A DNA stretch of 64,000 nt from RH-AL1 sp965214415 (GCA_965214415.1 CBDCBQ010000003.1:682001-746000); one strand, 5' to 3'. Shown: positions 53,394 through 63,125, counted from the stretch's first letter. Notes: generated from the letters alone by a model not told the origin. A program made the numbers and translations.

Positions 53394-54107
53394 ATGCAGG
53401 TTTCCACCGATGCCGAGACCTATCGCGCGCCGCAGGATCTGGTCCTCAAGCCATCCTCGCCGCAAAGAATAATCATCGTGGGCTCCTGCCTCGCCGAGGC
53501 CTGGACGCATGTTTTGGCACGGCGCGAGAAGCCGTGCGACGTCTGGCTCTACTTCAACGGTCATCCGCTGCCCGAGGCGCCGGAATACCCGCTGGCGGAC
53601 TACGATTTCCAGCTCGTGCAGCTGGCGTTGCGGTTCGTGCTGCCGGACGGCGTCTACGCGCGGCTGGCGCAGACCGATGTCGCCGGCCACGAGGCGCTGC
53701 TCGCCTATTCGGTGTCGCGCGTGCGCACATTCATCGAATACGCGATGCGCTGGAATCGCGAGTCGGGTCTCCTGACGTTCGTCATGCCGCTCGTCGTCCC
53801 GCAGCAGAACCTGATGGGGCGGCTCCTGCCGCGCTACGACCTTCGCAATCCGGTCTTCTTCGTCGAAAAGCTCAACGAGACGATCGCCGCGGAATGCGCC
53901 CGCTACCAGAACTGCTTCCTGTTCGACTTCTACAAGGTCCTGGCGGCGTTCGGGCGCCGGCACATCCAGGAGGACCGGGTCACGACGTTCAATCATGGCT
54001 CGTTCCTCTTCGACATCGACTTCGCGCACGATCAGGACCGGCTCGAGCCGGTTCGGCAGGCGACCCACGTGACGATGCTGGCCGACAAGGCGCTGACGAT
54101 GTCCTGA
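53394..54107 (+). CDS. GSCFA/SGNH-like protein
   Basis: 237 aa from ATG 53394 (GTG 53367 possible). Early VGSCLAEAWTHVL resembles the GSC nucleophile block; internal W, Y and F-rich segments and a FDFYKVLAAFGRRH segment follow, then RVTTFNHGSFLFDID. No signal peptide. Possibly shortened at the C-terminus relative to larger relatives; the role is unknown. Confidence 0.45.
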   Translation: MQVSTDAETYRAPQDLVLKPSSPQRIIIVGSCLAEAWTHVLARREKPCDVWLYFNGHPLPEAPEYPLADYDFQLVQLALRFVLPDGVYARLAQTDVAGHEALLAYSVSRVRTFIEYAMRWNRESGLLTFVMPLVVPQQNLMGRLLPRYDLRNPVFFVEKLNETIAAECARYQNCFLFDFYKVLAAFGRRHIQEDRVTTFNHGSFLFDIDFAHDQDRLEPVRQATHVTMLADKALTMS

Positions 54108-54179
54108 GGCACGCGGGGCGGGGCACATTCCGGCCGCTGGCGCATTGTTCGCGCGACGCCGCAAGCCCAGGACCCTGTC

Positions 54180-55613
54180 ATGTACCCGAACACCCTTCTT
54201 CACATCAACGGCGAGTGGCGCGCGGCCGAGGGTGGGCGCACGATCGACGTGATCAATCCGGCGACCGAGGACAAGATCGGCACCGTCGCGCACGCCTCGC
54301 GCGGCGACCTCGACGACGCGCTGGCCGCCACCGAGCGCGGTTTCGACGCCTGGCGCGCGACCTCCGCCTTCGAGCGGGCCAAGCTGATGCGCAAGGCGGG
54401 CGACCTCGTCCGCGAGCGCGCCGACTCAATCGCCCGCATCATGACGATGGAGCAGGGCAAGCCGCTGCTCGAGGCCAGGATGGAGACGATGGCCGCCGCC
54501 GACATCATCGACTGGTTCGCCGAGGAGGCGCGGCGCGCCTACGGCCGCGTGATCCCCGCGCGCGGCCCCGGCATCTATCAGCTCGTCATCAAGGAGCCGG
54601 TCGGCCCGGTCGCGGCCTTCACGCCGTGGAATTTCCCGCTCAATCAGGTGGTGCGCAAACTGTCGGGCGCGCTGGCCGCCGGCTGTTCGATCATCGTCAA
54701 GGCGCCGGAGGAGACACCGGCCTCGCCGGCCGAGTTGATCCGCTGCTTCGTCGACGCCGGCGTGCCGAAGGGCGTGATCGGCCTCGTCTACGGCGTGCCG
54801 TCCGAGATCTCGGAATACCTCATCCCGCACCCCATCGTCCGCAAGGTGACCTTCACCGGCTCGACGCCGGTCGGCAAGCACCTCGCGGCCCTCGCGGGCG
54901 CGCACATGAAGCGGGTGACGATGGAGCTCGGCGGCCACGCGCCGGTGATCGTGATGGACGATGCCGACGTAAAGGTAGCGGCGAAGCAGATCGCCACGGC
55001 CAAGTTCCGCAACGCCGGCCAGGTCTGCGTCTCGCCGACGCGCTTCCTGGTGCAGGAGACGGTCTACGACCAGTTCGTCGAACGCTTCGTCGCGGTCGCC
55101 AAGGGCGTGAAGGTCGGTGATGGCCTTGCCGAGGGCACCACGATGGGACCGCTCGCCAACGCGCGGCGGGTGCCGGCGATCGAGAGCTTGATCCAGGACG
55201 CCGTGCAGCAGGGCGCCGAGGTCCGCGCGGGCGGCAACCGCATCGGCAACAAGGGCTACTTCTTCGAGCCGACCGTCGTCACCGGCGTGACGCGCGAGAT
55301 GCGGATGATGAACGAGGAGCCGTTCGGACCGCTGGCGATGATGATGCCGTTCACCGATCTCGAGGAGGCGGTGAGCGAGGCGAACCGGCTGCAATTCGGC
55401 CTCGCGGCCTACGCCTACACGCGCTCGGCCAAGACCGCGAACGCGATCGCGACGCGGGTCGAGACGGGCATGATGACGATCAACCACCTCGGCCTCGCGC
55501 TGCCCGAGGTGCCGTTCGGCGGCGTCAAGGATTCGGGCTACGGCTCCGAAGGAGGCTCCGAGGCGATCGAGGCCTACCTCAGCCCGAAGCTGGTCACGCA
55601 GGCGGGGATGTAG
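54180..55613 (+). CDS. NAD(P)-dependent aldehyde dehydrogenase, succinate-semialdehyde type
   Basis: 477 aa. TPWNFPLNQVVRK, the cofactor loop FTGSTPVGK, catalytic Glu in MELGGHAP and catalytic Cys in NAGQVCVSP are present. C-terminal PEVPFGGVKDSGYGSEGG matches the succinate-semialdehyde/GabD branch. Oxidises an aldehyde to an acid, with the exact substrate unconfirmed. Confidence 0.92.
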   Translation: MYPNTLLHINGEWRAAEGGRTIDVINPATEDKIGTVAHASRGDLDDALAATERGFDAWRATSAFERAKLMRKAGDLVRERADSIARIMTMEQGKPLLEARMETMAAADIIDWFAEEARRAYGRVIPARGPGIYQLVIKEPVGPVAAFTPWNFPLNQVVRKLSGALAAGCSIIVKAPEETPASPAELIRCFVDAGVPKGVIGLVYGVPSEISEYLIPHPIVRKVTFTGSTPVGKHLAALAGAHMKRVTMELGGHAPVIVMDDADVKVAAKQIATAKFRNAGQVCVSPTRFLVQETVYDQFVERFVAVAKGVKVGDGLAEGTTMGPLANARRVPAIESLIQDAVQQGAEVRAGGNRIGNKGYFFEPTVVTGVTREMRMMNEEPFGPLAMMMPFTDLEEAVSEANRLQFGLAAYAYTRSAKTANAIATRVETGMMTINHLGLALPEVPFGGVKDSGYGSEGGSEAIEAYLSPKLVTQAGM

Positions 55614-56220
55614 GCGGGGGATCATCGATTAGACCACGCCGATCCGCGCCCTCAGTCACTGTTCTTTTTTTGAGTGAGGCCGATCAAAACGACGACGACG
55701 GACGTACCCGCGGAGATGAGATCTCCGTTCCCCCCTACGGTGTACTCATCGATCGCCGCGGCTCGAGTGTAGATAGCTGAGAGCGGCCGCGACCGCGCCC
55801 GCGAGAGCGGCGGCACCACGAATTAAGTGCTCGAGGCCGGCAAGTGGAGCAAAAGGTCGGACGCCATGAGAAGTCCGACGTACGAGATGTAGCTGGCGGC
55901 TGTCACCCAGGCGATCGGCGCCTCAAACCGATCTAGCATGCGCCGCGCCCAAGACCTCTGATCAGGGGCCGGATCGCGAGAGGCAGGCGTTTCTTCCTGA
56001 TCGCGGTTCGCATGGCTACAACCCATGGCGGAGTGAAGCGGCAGACAAGCGTTGGTTCGGGACGTGAGAAGCGAGGTGATTGGGCTGTTGCGGTTAAATC
56101 CTTGACGGCTGATCTCGTTCGATCGAGCAAGGCAAGAATGAACGAGGCGCAGAAATCACCACTGCTTTCAGCGGTCATCTTTCCCCGCGCTGCGGGTACA
56201 GATTCGCACGTGAGCCTTTT
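55614..56220. other. Gap before the antiporter gene
   Basis: 607 bases, with only the weak small ORF 55823-56026. The rest holds no coherent coding sequence. Confidence 0.4.
55823..56026 (-). CDS. Possible small membrane protein
   Basis: 67 aa from ATG 56026. A charged N-terminus leads to a hydrophobic segment (AASYISYVGLLMASDLLLHL). No ribosome-binding site is convincing, so it may not be expressed. Confidence 0.35.
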   Translation of the reverse strand: MGCSHANRDQEETPASRDPAPDQRSWARRMLDRFEAPIAWVTAASYISYVGLLMASDLLLHLPASST

Positions 56221-58107
56221 ATGACCCCCCTCGCGCCGGAACAGTACAAGGACACGCTGCTGTTCCTGACGACGGCGGGGCTGATCGTGCCGCTGTTCCG
56301 GCGACTCAAGATCAGCCCGGTCATCGGCTTCCTATCGGCCGGCGCGGCGCTCGGGCCATTCGGGCTCGGCCGGATCGCGCATGGCTCGGCGATCTTGTCG
56401 TTCTTCGCGCTCGACAAGGTCGCCAACATCGAGCCCGTCGCCGAATTCGGCGTCGTGTTCCTGCTGTTCATGATCGGCCTCGAGCTGTCGTTCGAGCGAT
56501 TGTCGCGCTTGCGCAGGCTCGTGTTCGGCCTCGGGGCGCTGCAACTCTTCGTCTCGGGCATCGTGCTGGCGACGGCGGCGTTCGCGCTCGGCGAGGCGCC
56601 GGCCGCAGCCATCGTGATCGGGGCCGGCCTCGCCCTGTCTTCGACGGCGGTCATCATCCCCGTCATGGCCGAGCGCAAGCGCCTCGCGACCTCGGCGGGG
56701 CGCACCGTCTTCTCGGTGCTGCTGTTCCAGGACCTGATGGTCGCGCCGCTGATCTTCCTCGTCACGATGCTGACGATCCGCACGGGCGGCAATCTGTGGC
56801 TGACGCTGGCCTACACGCTGTTGCCGGCGATCGCCGGTCTGCTGCTGCTCGTCGGCGGCGGCCGGCTGCTGATGCGGCCGCTGTTCCATCACGTCGCGGC
56901 GGCGGGTTCGACCGAGTTCTTCATGGCGGCCTGCCTGCTCGTCGTCATCGGCACCAGCGTGCTGACCGCGCTGAGCGGGCTGTCGATGGGCCTCGGCGCC
57001 TTCATCGCCGGTCTGCTGCTGGCCGAGACGGAATATCGCCGCGAGATCGAGGTGACGATCGAGCCGTTCAAGGGTCTGCTGCTCGGCCTGTTCTTCGTCG
57101 CGATCGGGGCCGGGCTCGACCTCTCGCAGGTGGCGGAGCATCCGACGCGCACGCTCGGGCTGGCGGTCGGCTTCATCGCGATCAAGGTCGTCGTCACGTT
57201 CCTCGCCGCGCGGGTGATGAAGCTGCCGTGGCGGGCCGCGACCGAATCCGCGTTGATGCTGGCGCCCGGTGGCGAGTTCGCGTTCGTGCTCGTCGGCGCG
57301 GCGATCGATGGCAAGATCATCGGCCATGCCACCGGATCGAACGTCGAGATCGCGGTCACGCTGTCGCTGTTCGCGGTGCCCGCGCTGGCGGTGCTCGCGC
57401 GGCGGGTCACGCGCCGCATGCCGAGCGCCGACCGGCATCTCACCGCGATCCCCAAGATCGAGGACGGCGGCGCCAAGCCGCGCGCGCTGGTGATCGGCTA
57501 CGGTCGCGTCGGCCAGCTCATCGGCGAGATGCTGCGCAAGCACGCGATGTCCTATCTCGCGATCGACGAGAACGTCGCCACCGTGCGCGGCTTCCGTCGC
57601 GAGGGCATCCCGATCACCTGGGGCAACGCGAGCCGGCTCGACTTCCTGGAGCGCTGCGGCCTCGCCAGCGCCGACACCATCATCATCACGCTCGACCGCG
57701 CCGACGTCGCCGAGGAGATCGTCCGTATCGTGCGGGGCCGCCGCCCGGACGTCACCATCGTTGCCCGCGCGCGCGACGCCGAGCATGCGGCGCGGCTCTA
57801 CGAGCTCGGCGTCACCGACGCCGTGCCCGAGACGATCGAGGCGAGCCTGCAGCTCACCGAGGCGGTGCTGGTCGACATGGGGATGCCGATGGGGCTCGTC
57901 ATCGCCTCGATCCACGAGAAGCGCGACGGTTACCGGAAGATGCTGCAGCCCGTCGCCGGCGCCGCCGAGGAGCGCCGCGCGATCAAGATGTCGCTGCGCG
58001 TGAAGGACATGAACCGCCGCGTCGAGGCGGCGCGGAAGAAGGCGGCGGGGCGGGAGGGTGCCGCGCCGGAGGTGGTGGCGCCGGAGATCGTGGAGGAGCG
58101 GACTTGA
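56221..58107 (+). CDS. Monovalent cation:proton antiporter (CPA2, KefB type)
   Basis: 628 aa. About 12 hydrophobic helices (~10-390) with conserved LGPFGLG and a GLELSFERL segment, followed by a RCK_N Rossmann domain (ALVIGYGRVGQLIGEML; IDENVATV) and a basic Lys/Arg C-terminus. Potassium or sodium/proton exchange is expected; RCK binding of NAD(H) may gate it. Confidence 0.92.
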   Translation: MTPLAPEQYKDTLLFLTTAGLIVPLFRRLKISPVIGFLSAGAALGPFGLGRIAHGSAILSFFALDKVANIEPVAEFGVVFLLFMIGLELSFERLSRLRRLVFGLGALQLFVSGIVLATAAFALGEAPAAAIVIGAGLALSSTAVIIPVMAERKRLATSAGRTVFSVLLFQDLMVAPLIFLVTMLTIRTGGNLWLTLAYTLLPAIAGLLLLVGGGRLLMRPLFHHVAAAGSTEFFMAACLLVVIGTSVLTALSGLSMGLGAFIAGLLLAETEYRREIEVTIEPFKGLLLGLFFVAIGAGLDLSQVAEHPTRTLGLAVGFIAIKVVVTFLAARVMKLPWRAATESALMLAPGGEFAFVLVGAAIDGKIIGHATGSNVEIAVTLSLFAVPALAVLARRVTRRMPSADRHLTAIPKIEDGGAKPRALVIGYGRVGQLIGEMLRKHAMSYLAIDENVATVRGFRREGIPITWGNASRLDFLERCGLASADTIIITLDRADVAEEIVRIVRGRRPDVTIVARARDAEHAARLYELGVTDAVPETIEASLQLTEAVLVDMGMPMGLVIASIHEKRDGYRKMLQPVAGAAEERRAIKMSLRVKDMNRRVEAARKKAAGREGAAPEVVAPEIVEERT

Positions 58108-58124
58108 GGGGTGGCCGTCGACCT

Positions 58125-58245
58125 TTGTCATTCCGGGGCGCCGCAGGCGAACCGGGATCCCAGGGGCCGTGTGGATCACCCCTCCACGCGGGCCGCCGCA
58201 TGGCGCCTGGGTTCCGGCTCCGGCTTCGCCGTCCCGGAATGACAA
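58125..58245. repeat. Palindromic intergenic repeat
   Basis: Arms TTGTCATTCCGGG (58125-58137) and CCCGGAATGACAA (58233-58245) are perfect inverses around a 95-base, partly self-complementary core. This is the form of a common Hyphomicrobiales intergenic repeat family. It sits between the antiporter and the HD gene. Confidence 0.75.
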
Positions 58246-58291
58246 GGTTTGCTGTCCACCTGATGAAGGCGCCGTCGGCGAAGGGCCGCGC

Positions 58292-58903
58292 ATGACGACC
58301 GACACCCGCGCCTGGGTGCGCCTTCCCTCCGGCAAGCGGCTCGACCTGCTGCACCCGACCCCGTTCGACTGGGACGACGAGGACCTCGCGCTCGGCCTCG
58401 CCCGCACCTACCGCTGGGGCGGCCATTCCGCATGGCCGCTGCCGCTGTCGGTCGCCCAGCATTCGTTGATGGTGATGACGATGCATCGGCGCGGCGCCCG
58501 CGCGAGCGACCCGGCGGCTGATCTGCGCGAGCTGCTGCACGATGCCGACGAAGGCCTGCTCGGGTTCGATTGCATCTCGGTCATCAAGCCGTTTCTCGGC
58601 GAGGCGTTTCGCGCGCTGACCACCGACCTCCAGCGCGCGGTGGCGATCCGCTACCGCGTGCGCCCATTCGATGTCGCGACGCGCAAGGCGCACAAGCGCG
58701 CCGATCGTGTGGCGGCGGCCTCCGAGGCCGTGCACGTCGTCGGCTGGACGCATGACGAGGTGCGCCACACGCTGCGCATCCCGTACGATCCGCTCGCCGC
58801 CGACCCGCTCGTGCCGGTCTACGGCGGCACGCCCTGGGAACCGTGGACGCCGGCTGTGGCGGCGGAGCGGTTTTTGGCGGAGCTGAGGGCGCTGGCGCGG
58901 TAG
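58292..58903 (+). CDS. HD-domain phosphohydrolase (YfbR-like)
   Basis: 203 aa from ATG 58292; a long upstream frame runs through the repeat and is not coding. The HD motifs are H in VAQHSLMV, HD in LLHDADEGLL, and a later D in HKRADRVAAA. Members are metal-dependent nucleotide or phosphate hydrolases, for example YfbR acting on deoxynucleotides; the substrate is not known. Confidence 0.85.
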   Translation: MTTDTRAWVRLPSGKRLDLLHPTPFDWDDEDLALGLARTYRWGGHSAWPLPLSVAQHSLMVMTMHRRGARASDPAADLRELLHDADEGLLGFDCISVIKPFLGEAFRALTTDLQRAVAIRYRVRPFDVATRKAHKRADRVAAASEAVHVVGWTHDEVRHTLRIPYDPLAADPLVPVYGGTPWEPWTPAVAAERFLAELRALAR

Positions 58904-58986
58904 GTCGAGGTCGAGGTCGAATAAAAGCAAGCGCAACGGGTGACATTTTATTGGTATCATATGCCGTCGGCAGGAAGGTTGCGGGC

Positions 58987-59490
58987 ATGGTTTGGAACAA
59001 CACGCCCCGAAAGGTTTATCACGGGACTATTGATCCACATGTTGCCGCGATCAGTGGAGGCGTCAATCCGGCAGCGGGGCGAGGTGCGGCCGACTTTGGG
59101 CAGGGCTTTTACGTGACGACGGACCTGCACCAGGCCGAACAATGGGCAAACCAGAAAGCCCGCAGCATGCCGTCGGCACCGAATGCGGCGGTTCTGACAT
59201 TCGAACTCGACCGAGATTTGATCGCGACGCTCGGTGACCACCTGACTTTCGTACTGGCGGACATCGACTTCTACGACTTTGTTCTCTTCAATCGGTTCGG
59301 CAGCCCGAGCCACAAAAGATCATCCGGCTACCCGTACGACGTCGTATATGGACCGGTCGCCGCGCACCCGCAGACGATATCCTTCTCAGGGTGCGATCAG
59401 ATTTGCTTCGTGGCGGGAGGCAGAAATGTTACGAAGGCGATCCAGGCGCTCACCCTCGTCAGCCACATATCCGGCACTCCCCTCTTCTAG
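58987..59490 (+). CDS. DUF3990-family protein (ADP-ribosyltransferase-like)
   Basis: 167 aa from ATG 58987. KVYHGTIDPH near the start, then DFGQGFYVTTDLHQAEQWA, and YDVVYGPVA in the C-terminal half match DUF3990, whose fold relates to ADP-ribosyltransferases and which is often toxin-like. It starts after an AT-rich leader in a GC-rich region, and the next gene begins 9 bases after its stop. Confidence 0.75.
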   Translation: MVWNNTPRKVYHGTIDPHVAAISGGVNPAAGRGAADFGQGFYVTTDLHQAEQWANQKARSMPSAPNAAVLTFELDRDLIATLGDHLTFVLADIDFYDFVLFNRFGSPSHKRSSGYPYDVVYGPVAAHPQTISFSGCDQICFVAGGRNVTKAIQALTLVSHISGTPLF

Positions 59491-59499
59491 GAGCAGGCC

Positions 59500-59796
59500 A
59501 TGTTCATTGAAACGCTCGATACACAAACGCGATCGAAAGTCTTCGAGAGCTTTTTTGGAACTACAGCGGAGGCCTTGGTTGAAGTCTTCGGCAAGAGCGA
59601 ACGCGAGGCACGAGAATTGATCGAGACGCTGTCTCGCAAATTCGCGGAGGCGCCGACACGTGAGCAAAACCTGCTTCTGCACAACGACCCCGTAGCCTTG
59701 GCGTCCGATCTGGCGGAGGTGCCTTGGGCGAATGTAGATGCACAGCGTCTGCAAGCCTTCGTCAGCCGACGTCGGCCTTCCCGGCCCGCGACCTAA
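59500..59796 (+). CDS. Small partner protein of the DUF3990 gene
   Basis: 98 aa from ATG 59500 with a GAGCAGG ribosome-binding site within the intergenic 9 bases. Predicted helical and acidic (FESFFGTTAEALVEVFGKSEREARELIETLSRKFAEA), with a basic tail. It could be the antitoxin (by position) or another element; no family was recognised. Confidence 0.6.
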   Translation: MFIETLDTQTRSKVFESFFGTTAEALVEVFGKSEREARELIETLSRKFAEAPTREQNLLLHNDPVALASDLAEVPWANVDAQRLQAFVSRRRPSRPAT

Positions 59797-59802
59797 CCTC
59801 GA

Positions 59803-60747
59803 TCAAAACGCCGTTGGTTTGCCGTCGAACCACACGCAATTGCCGGCGGCTTTGATCGCATCGAAGCCCGGCGGTGGGTTGAGCGGCGCGGTGTAGCGGC
59901 CCTCGGCGGCGATGTGCAGCGTCTTGAAGCTCTGACGGTCGATGCCGTCGGCGTAGTAGCAATATTGGTGCTCGGGCGCCGTGCCGTCGGGCGCGAAATT
60001 GTAGCCGGTGACGATCTCGCCGGCGCCGAAACGCACCGCCTTGAAGATCGTGTAGTTGGTCCGCACCGCGGCTTTCGAGGCGGGCGCCGCGTCGGGGGCC
60101 AGCTGCTGGCGGGTCGGGCGCGGGGCCTTGTCGTCGGCGAGGTGCACCATGGCATGCGGGTCGAGCGCGACCTGCGCGGCGGGGTCGAGCTTCACCGTCG
60201 AGTCAGGGTCGAGCTCGGCGTGCAGTTTGGCGCGCTCGATCGCCTTCGTCAGCGTGTCGGCGAGGCGTTCGGCGGCGCCGCTCGCGTCCTTGCTGCGCGC
60301 GTAGCCGAGGAACGCGAGACCGACGCCGGCGCCGATCATCAGGGCCAGCGCGGTGGTGGCATGCGTGACGTCGATCAGGCGCGGGCGGAACATCACCTCG
60401 CCGAGCTGCGACAGCGACTTCACGCTGACCGCGACGGCGCACAGCACCATGATCGCGAAGACGATCTTCCAGAAGACGTTCGGCTGGGTGCGCAGCGCGA
60501 GCGCCAGCGGCACGCGGGCGATCTCGATGCCCGCGTAGGCGATCGGCGCCAGCATCATCATCGCCATCGTGGTCGTATCGTTGTGGCCGTAGATCTCGGC
60601 GAAGAACCATGCCGACAGCAGCGAGGTGATGACGACGGCGATCTCGATGCCATAGGCCATGCCGAGATATTTGTAGTCGATGCGATAGCCTTGCGACGCG
60701 TTGAAGGCGTCCTTCTTCGCGAAGTAGCCGAGGGAAGCTTCGCTCAT
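59803..60747 (-). CDS. Polytopic membrane protein of unknown function
   Basis: 314 aa from ATG 60747. Four hydrophobic helices (~32-50, ~59-75, ~95-115 and ~135-150) are followed by a cytoplasmic or periplasmic domain with an Asp/Pro-rich linker and a WFDGKPTAF end. The longer upstream frame is antisense to the radical SAM gene and not coding. Confidence 0.7.
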   Translation of the reverse strand: MSEASLGYFAKKDAFNASQGYRIDYKYLGMAYGIEIAVVITSLLSAWFFAEIYGHNDTTTMAMMMLAPIAYAGIEIARVPLALALRTQPNVFWKIVFAIMVLCAVAVSVKSLSQLGEVMFRPRLIDVTHATTALALMIGAGVGLAFLGYARSKDASGAAERLADTLTKAIERAKLHAELDPDSTVKLDPAAQVALDPHAMVHLADDKAPRPTRQQLAPDAAPASKAAVRTNYTIFKAVRFGAGEIVTGYNFAPDGTAPEHQYCYYADGIDRQSFKTLHIAAEGRYTAPLNPPPGFDAIKAAGNCVWFDGKPTAF

Positions 60748-60981
60748 GTCCCGACCGTGTAAAATGGATCTGCGAGGCGCGAAGGTAGACAGGCCGTTGT
60801 GGCACCACAAGGGCGACCTTGCCTGCCACGCCCTATCCCGAGCCGGCATTCGTGACAAAAATGCCGCAGCGGCGTGACAAGCAACGCGAATTGCCCGACG
60901 CGCGGGCGGCGGCCCAACTTTTCGCGCTTTCCGTTTGAAAGAAGCGCCTAACGTTGAAGTCGCATGTTCAAGGTGGGGTCG

Positions 60982-62544
60982 ATGGCCGACATTGTTTTGA
61001 TTAACCCGCGCTTCGAGGCGAGCTATTGGGGGCTCGAGCACGCGCTGCATCTCGCCGGCAAGAAGGCCAACATGCCGGTCGCCGCGCTGCCGCTGCTCGC
61101 CGCGCTGACGCCGCCCGGCCATACGATCACCGTTTACGATGAGAACGTCGAGGCGATCGACTACGACCGCTGCGCCAAGGCAGACATCGTCGGCCTCACC
61201 GGCATGGTGGTGCAGCGCTTCCGCATGACCGAGATCCTGACCGAGCTGAAGAAGCGCGGCTGCTTCGTCGTGCTCGGCGGCCCGTGGGTCTCCGTCGAGG
61301 AGAACTATTTCGGCGAGCTTGCCGACGCGATCTTCGTCGGCGAGGCCGAGACCAGCTGGCCGCAGTTCCTCGACGAGTTTGCTGCCGGCACGCCGGCCAA
61401 GCGCTACGAGCAGAAGGAGCGCACCGACATGTCGACGGTGCCGGTGCCGCGATTCGACCTGCTCAAGATGAACAAGTATGCGCTCGGCACGCTGCAGTTC
61501 TCGCGCGGCTGCCCCTTCATGTGCGAATTCTGCGACATCATCGTCACCTTTGGCCGCAAGCCGCGGCTGAAGACGCCGCCGCAGATCACCGCCGAACTCG
61601 ACGCGCTGCTCAAGACAAGGATGCGCGCGGCCTTCATCGTCGACGACAACCTCATCGGCAACAAGAAGGCGATCAAGGAGCTGCTGAAGGCCGTCATCGC
61701 CTGGCAGGAGCGCCACAAGTATCCGCTCACCTTCATCACCGAGGCCTCGCTCGATCTCGCCGACGACGAGGATCTGCTCGAGCTGATGGACCTCGCCAAC
61801 ATCCGCTCGGTGTTCGTCGGCATCGAGACGCCGAACGAGGACGCGCTGAAGGAGACGAAGAAGACGCAGAACCTGCGCGGCCACAACCGCACGATCCCAG
61901 AGAAGGTCGGCGCCATCCAGGCGCACGGCATCGAGGTTTGGTCGGGCATGATGCTCGGGTTCGACACCGACAACGAGGACATCTTCAAGCGGCAGATCGA
62001 GCTCGTCGAGGACGCCAAGATCATTCATTCGTCCGTCGGCATGGTGACGGCGATCCCGAAGACGCCGCTGCACGCGCGCATGCTGAAGGCCGGCCGCCTC
62101 GATCTCGCCGACCGCACGGAATGGGGAACCAACATCATCCCGACCAGCATGAGCCGCGAGGCCCTGCGCGACGGCTATCTCGAGGTGCTGAAGGACCTCT
62201 ACAGCGCCAAGAACTACTTCAAGCGAATGGACTCGCTCTACCTCGACAAGGCGCTTGGCGAGAGCAAGTTGCGCTCGGCGACGCTGCGCGACAAGCCGGT
62301 GCAATACCTGCTCTCATGTGCCGGCGCGCTGCTGATGACGGCCGCGGTGTTCGTTCGCCTGCAAACGGCCGTGAAGGACAAGCAGCTTCGCCGCGACTAC
62401 CGGATGTCGACCTGGAACGTCATCCGCCGCCGGCCGAACCCGTTCGTGCTGCAGACCTACGCGCTGAAATCGGTGATGCACTACCACTACCACCGGCTGA
62501 TCACCGGCATGGTGGTGGATGGGCATCTGCTCAACATGTTCTGA
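60982..62544 (+). CDS. B12-binding radical SAM protein, HpnP-like (hopanoid C-2 methylase family)
   Basis: 520 aa from ATG 60982 (GGTGGGG upstream); ATG 60964 is an alternative. An N-terminal B12-binding domain begins INPRFEASYWGLEHALHLAG; radical SAM cluster CPFMCEFC is in FSRGCPFMCEFCDIIVTFGR; later VFVGIETPNEDALKETKK and IPKTPLHARM match HpnP and its relatives. HpnP methylates hopanoid lipids at C-2. No other hopanoid gene lies in this window, so the assignment to HpnP proper is unproven. Confidence 0.65.
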   Translation: MADIVLINPRFEASYWGLEHALHLAGKKANMPVAALPLLAALTPPGHTITVYDENVEAIDYDRCAKADIVGLTGMVVQRFRMTEILTELKKRGCFVVLGGPWVSVEENYFGELADAIFVGEAETSWPQFLDEFAAGTPAKRYEQKERTDMSTVPVPRFDLLKMNKYALGTLQFSRGCPFMCEFCDIIVTFGRKPRLKTPPQITAELDALLKTRMRAAFIVDDNLIGNKKAIKELLKAVIAWQERHKYPLTFITEASLDLADDEDLLELMDLANIRSVFVGIETPNEDALKETKKTQNLRGHNRTIPEKVGAIQAHGIEVWSGMMLGFDTDNEDIFKRQIELVEDAKIIHSSVGMVTAIPKTPLHARMLKAGRLDLADRTEWGTNIIPTSMSREALRDGYLEVLKDLYSAKNYFKRMDSLYLDKALGESKLRSATLRDKPVQYLLSCAGALLMTAAVFVRLQTAVKDKQLRRDYRMSTWNVIRRRPNPFVLQTYALKSVMHYHYHRLITGMVVDGHLLNMF

Positions 62545-63125
62545 GGGCGGCGCGCTCGGCGCGGAGCGCGTCCAGCTCTGACCTCCCGCATCGACGAGAA
62601 ACTATACCAGGGCACCAGTCTTAAGCCGATTTTACCTCGTCCCGCTTTGCCATATACTTGCGATGTCGCGACTGCTCTGTCACGGTCGTTGGAAAATGGG
62701 AACGCGTCATGGCTGACCCGATCGAGTTCAAGCATCTCGACTTTCAGATTGCCAAAATCGAAGTGGGTTGCTGTATCAGCGCGCGGCCGTTCGCAGGCTC
62801 GGCGCGAACGGCGATCCCCGCTTCGCGAAAAGAGCGGTCGATTCGCTACCGCTGCTGGAGGATCGGCTGGCTGCGCTTGCGCGTCGAGCGCGCCGATGTC
62901 CTGGAGACAACAGCTCCGCGAAACGATGCGCGCGGACGTCCCGCTGGCCGCCAGCGGCAACGCGGAAAGCCGACAATTCATCGCGGACTTATAGCGGGGC
63001 ATCGCCTCCACGTATGGGTTCGAAATCAACAGACCTTCCGACACCCGCGGCGGAGCCAATCGCCGTCTGCGCCGTTGCCGCGCCAGGCGATTGGATCTTA
63101 GACTGCTTCCAAACGAGGTGACGCG
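62545..63125. other. Gap with a decayed ORF
   Basis: No intact gene. A possible decayed ORF at 62709-62994 is described separately. Confidence 0.4.
62709..62994 (+). pseudogene. Possible decayed short protein gene
   Basis: ATG 62709 opens MADPIEFKHLDFQIAKIE. Similar coding-like stretches continue in two other frames (RLGANGDPRFAKRAVDSLP; MSWRQQLRETMRADVPLAA) and end at TAG 62992-62994. The composite of ~95 residues requires two frameshifts. It may instead be chance; no family is recognised. Confidence 0.3.

Noticed and set aside
59803..62304. 833-codon minus-strand frame
   Set aside because: Only its last 314 residues (from ATG 60747) form a plausible membrane protein; the rest is antisense to the HpnP-like gene.
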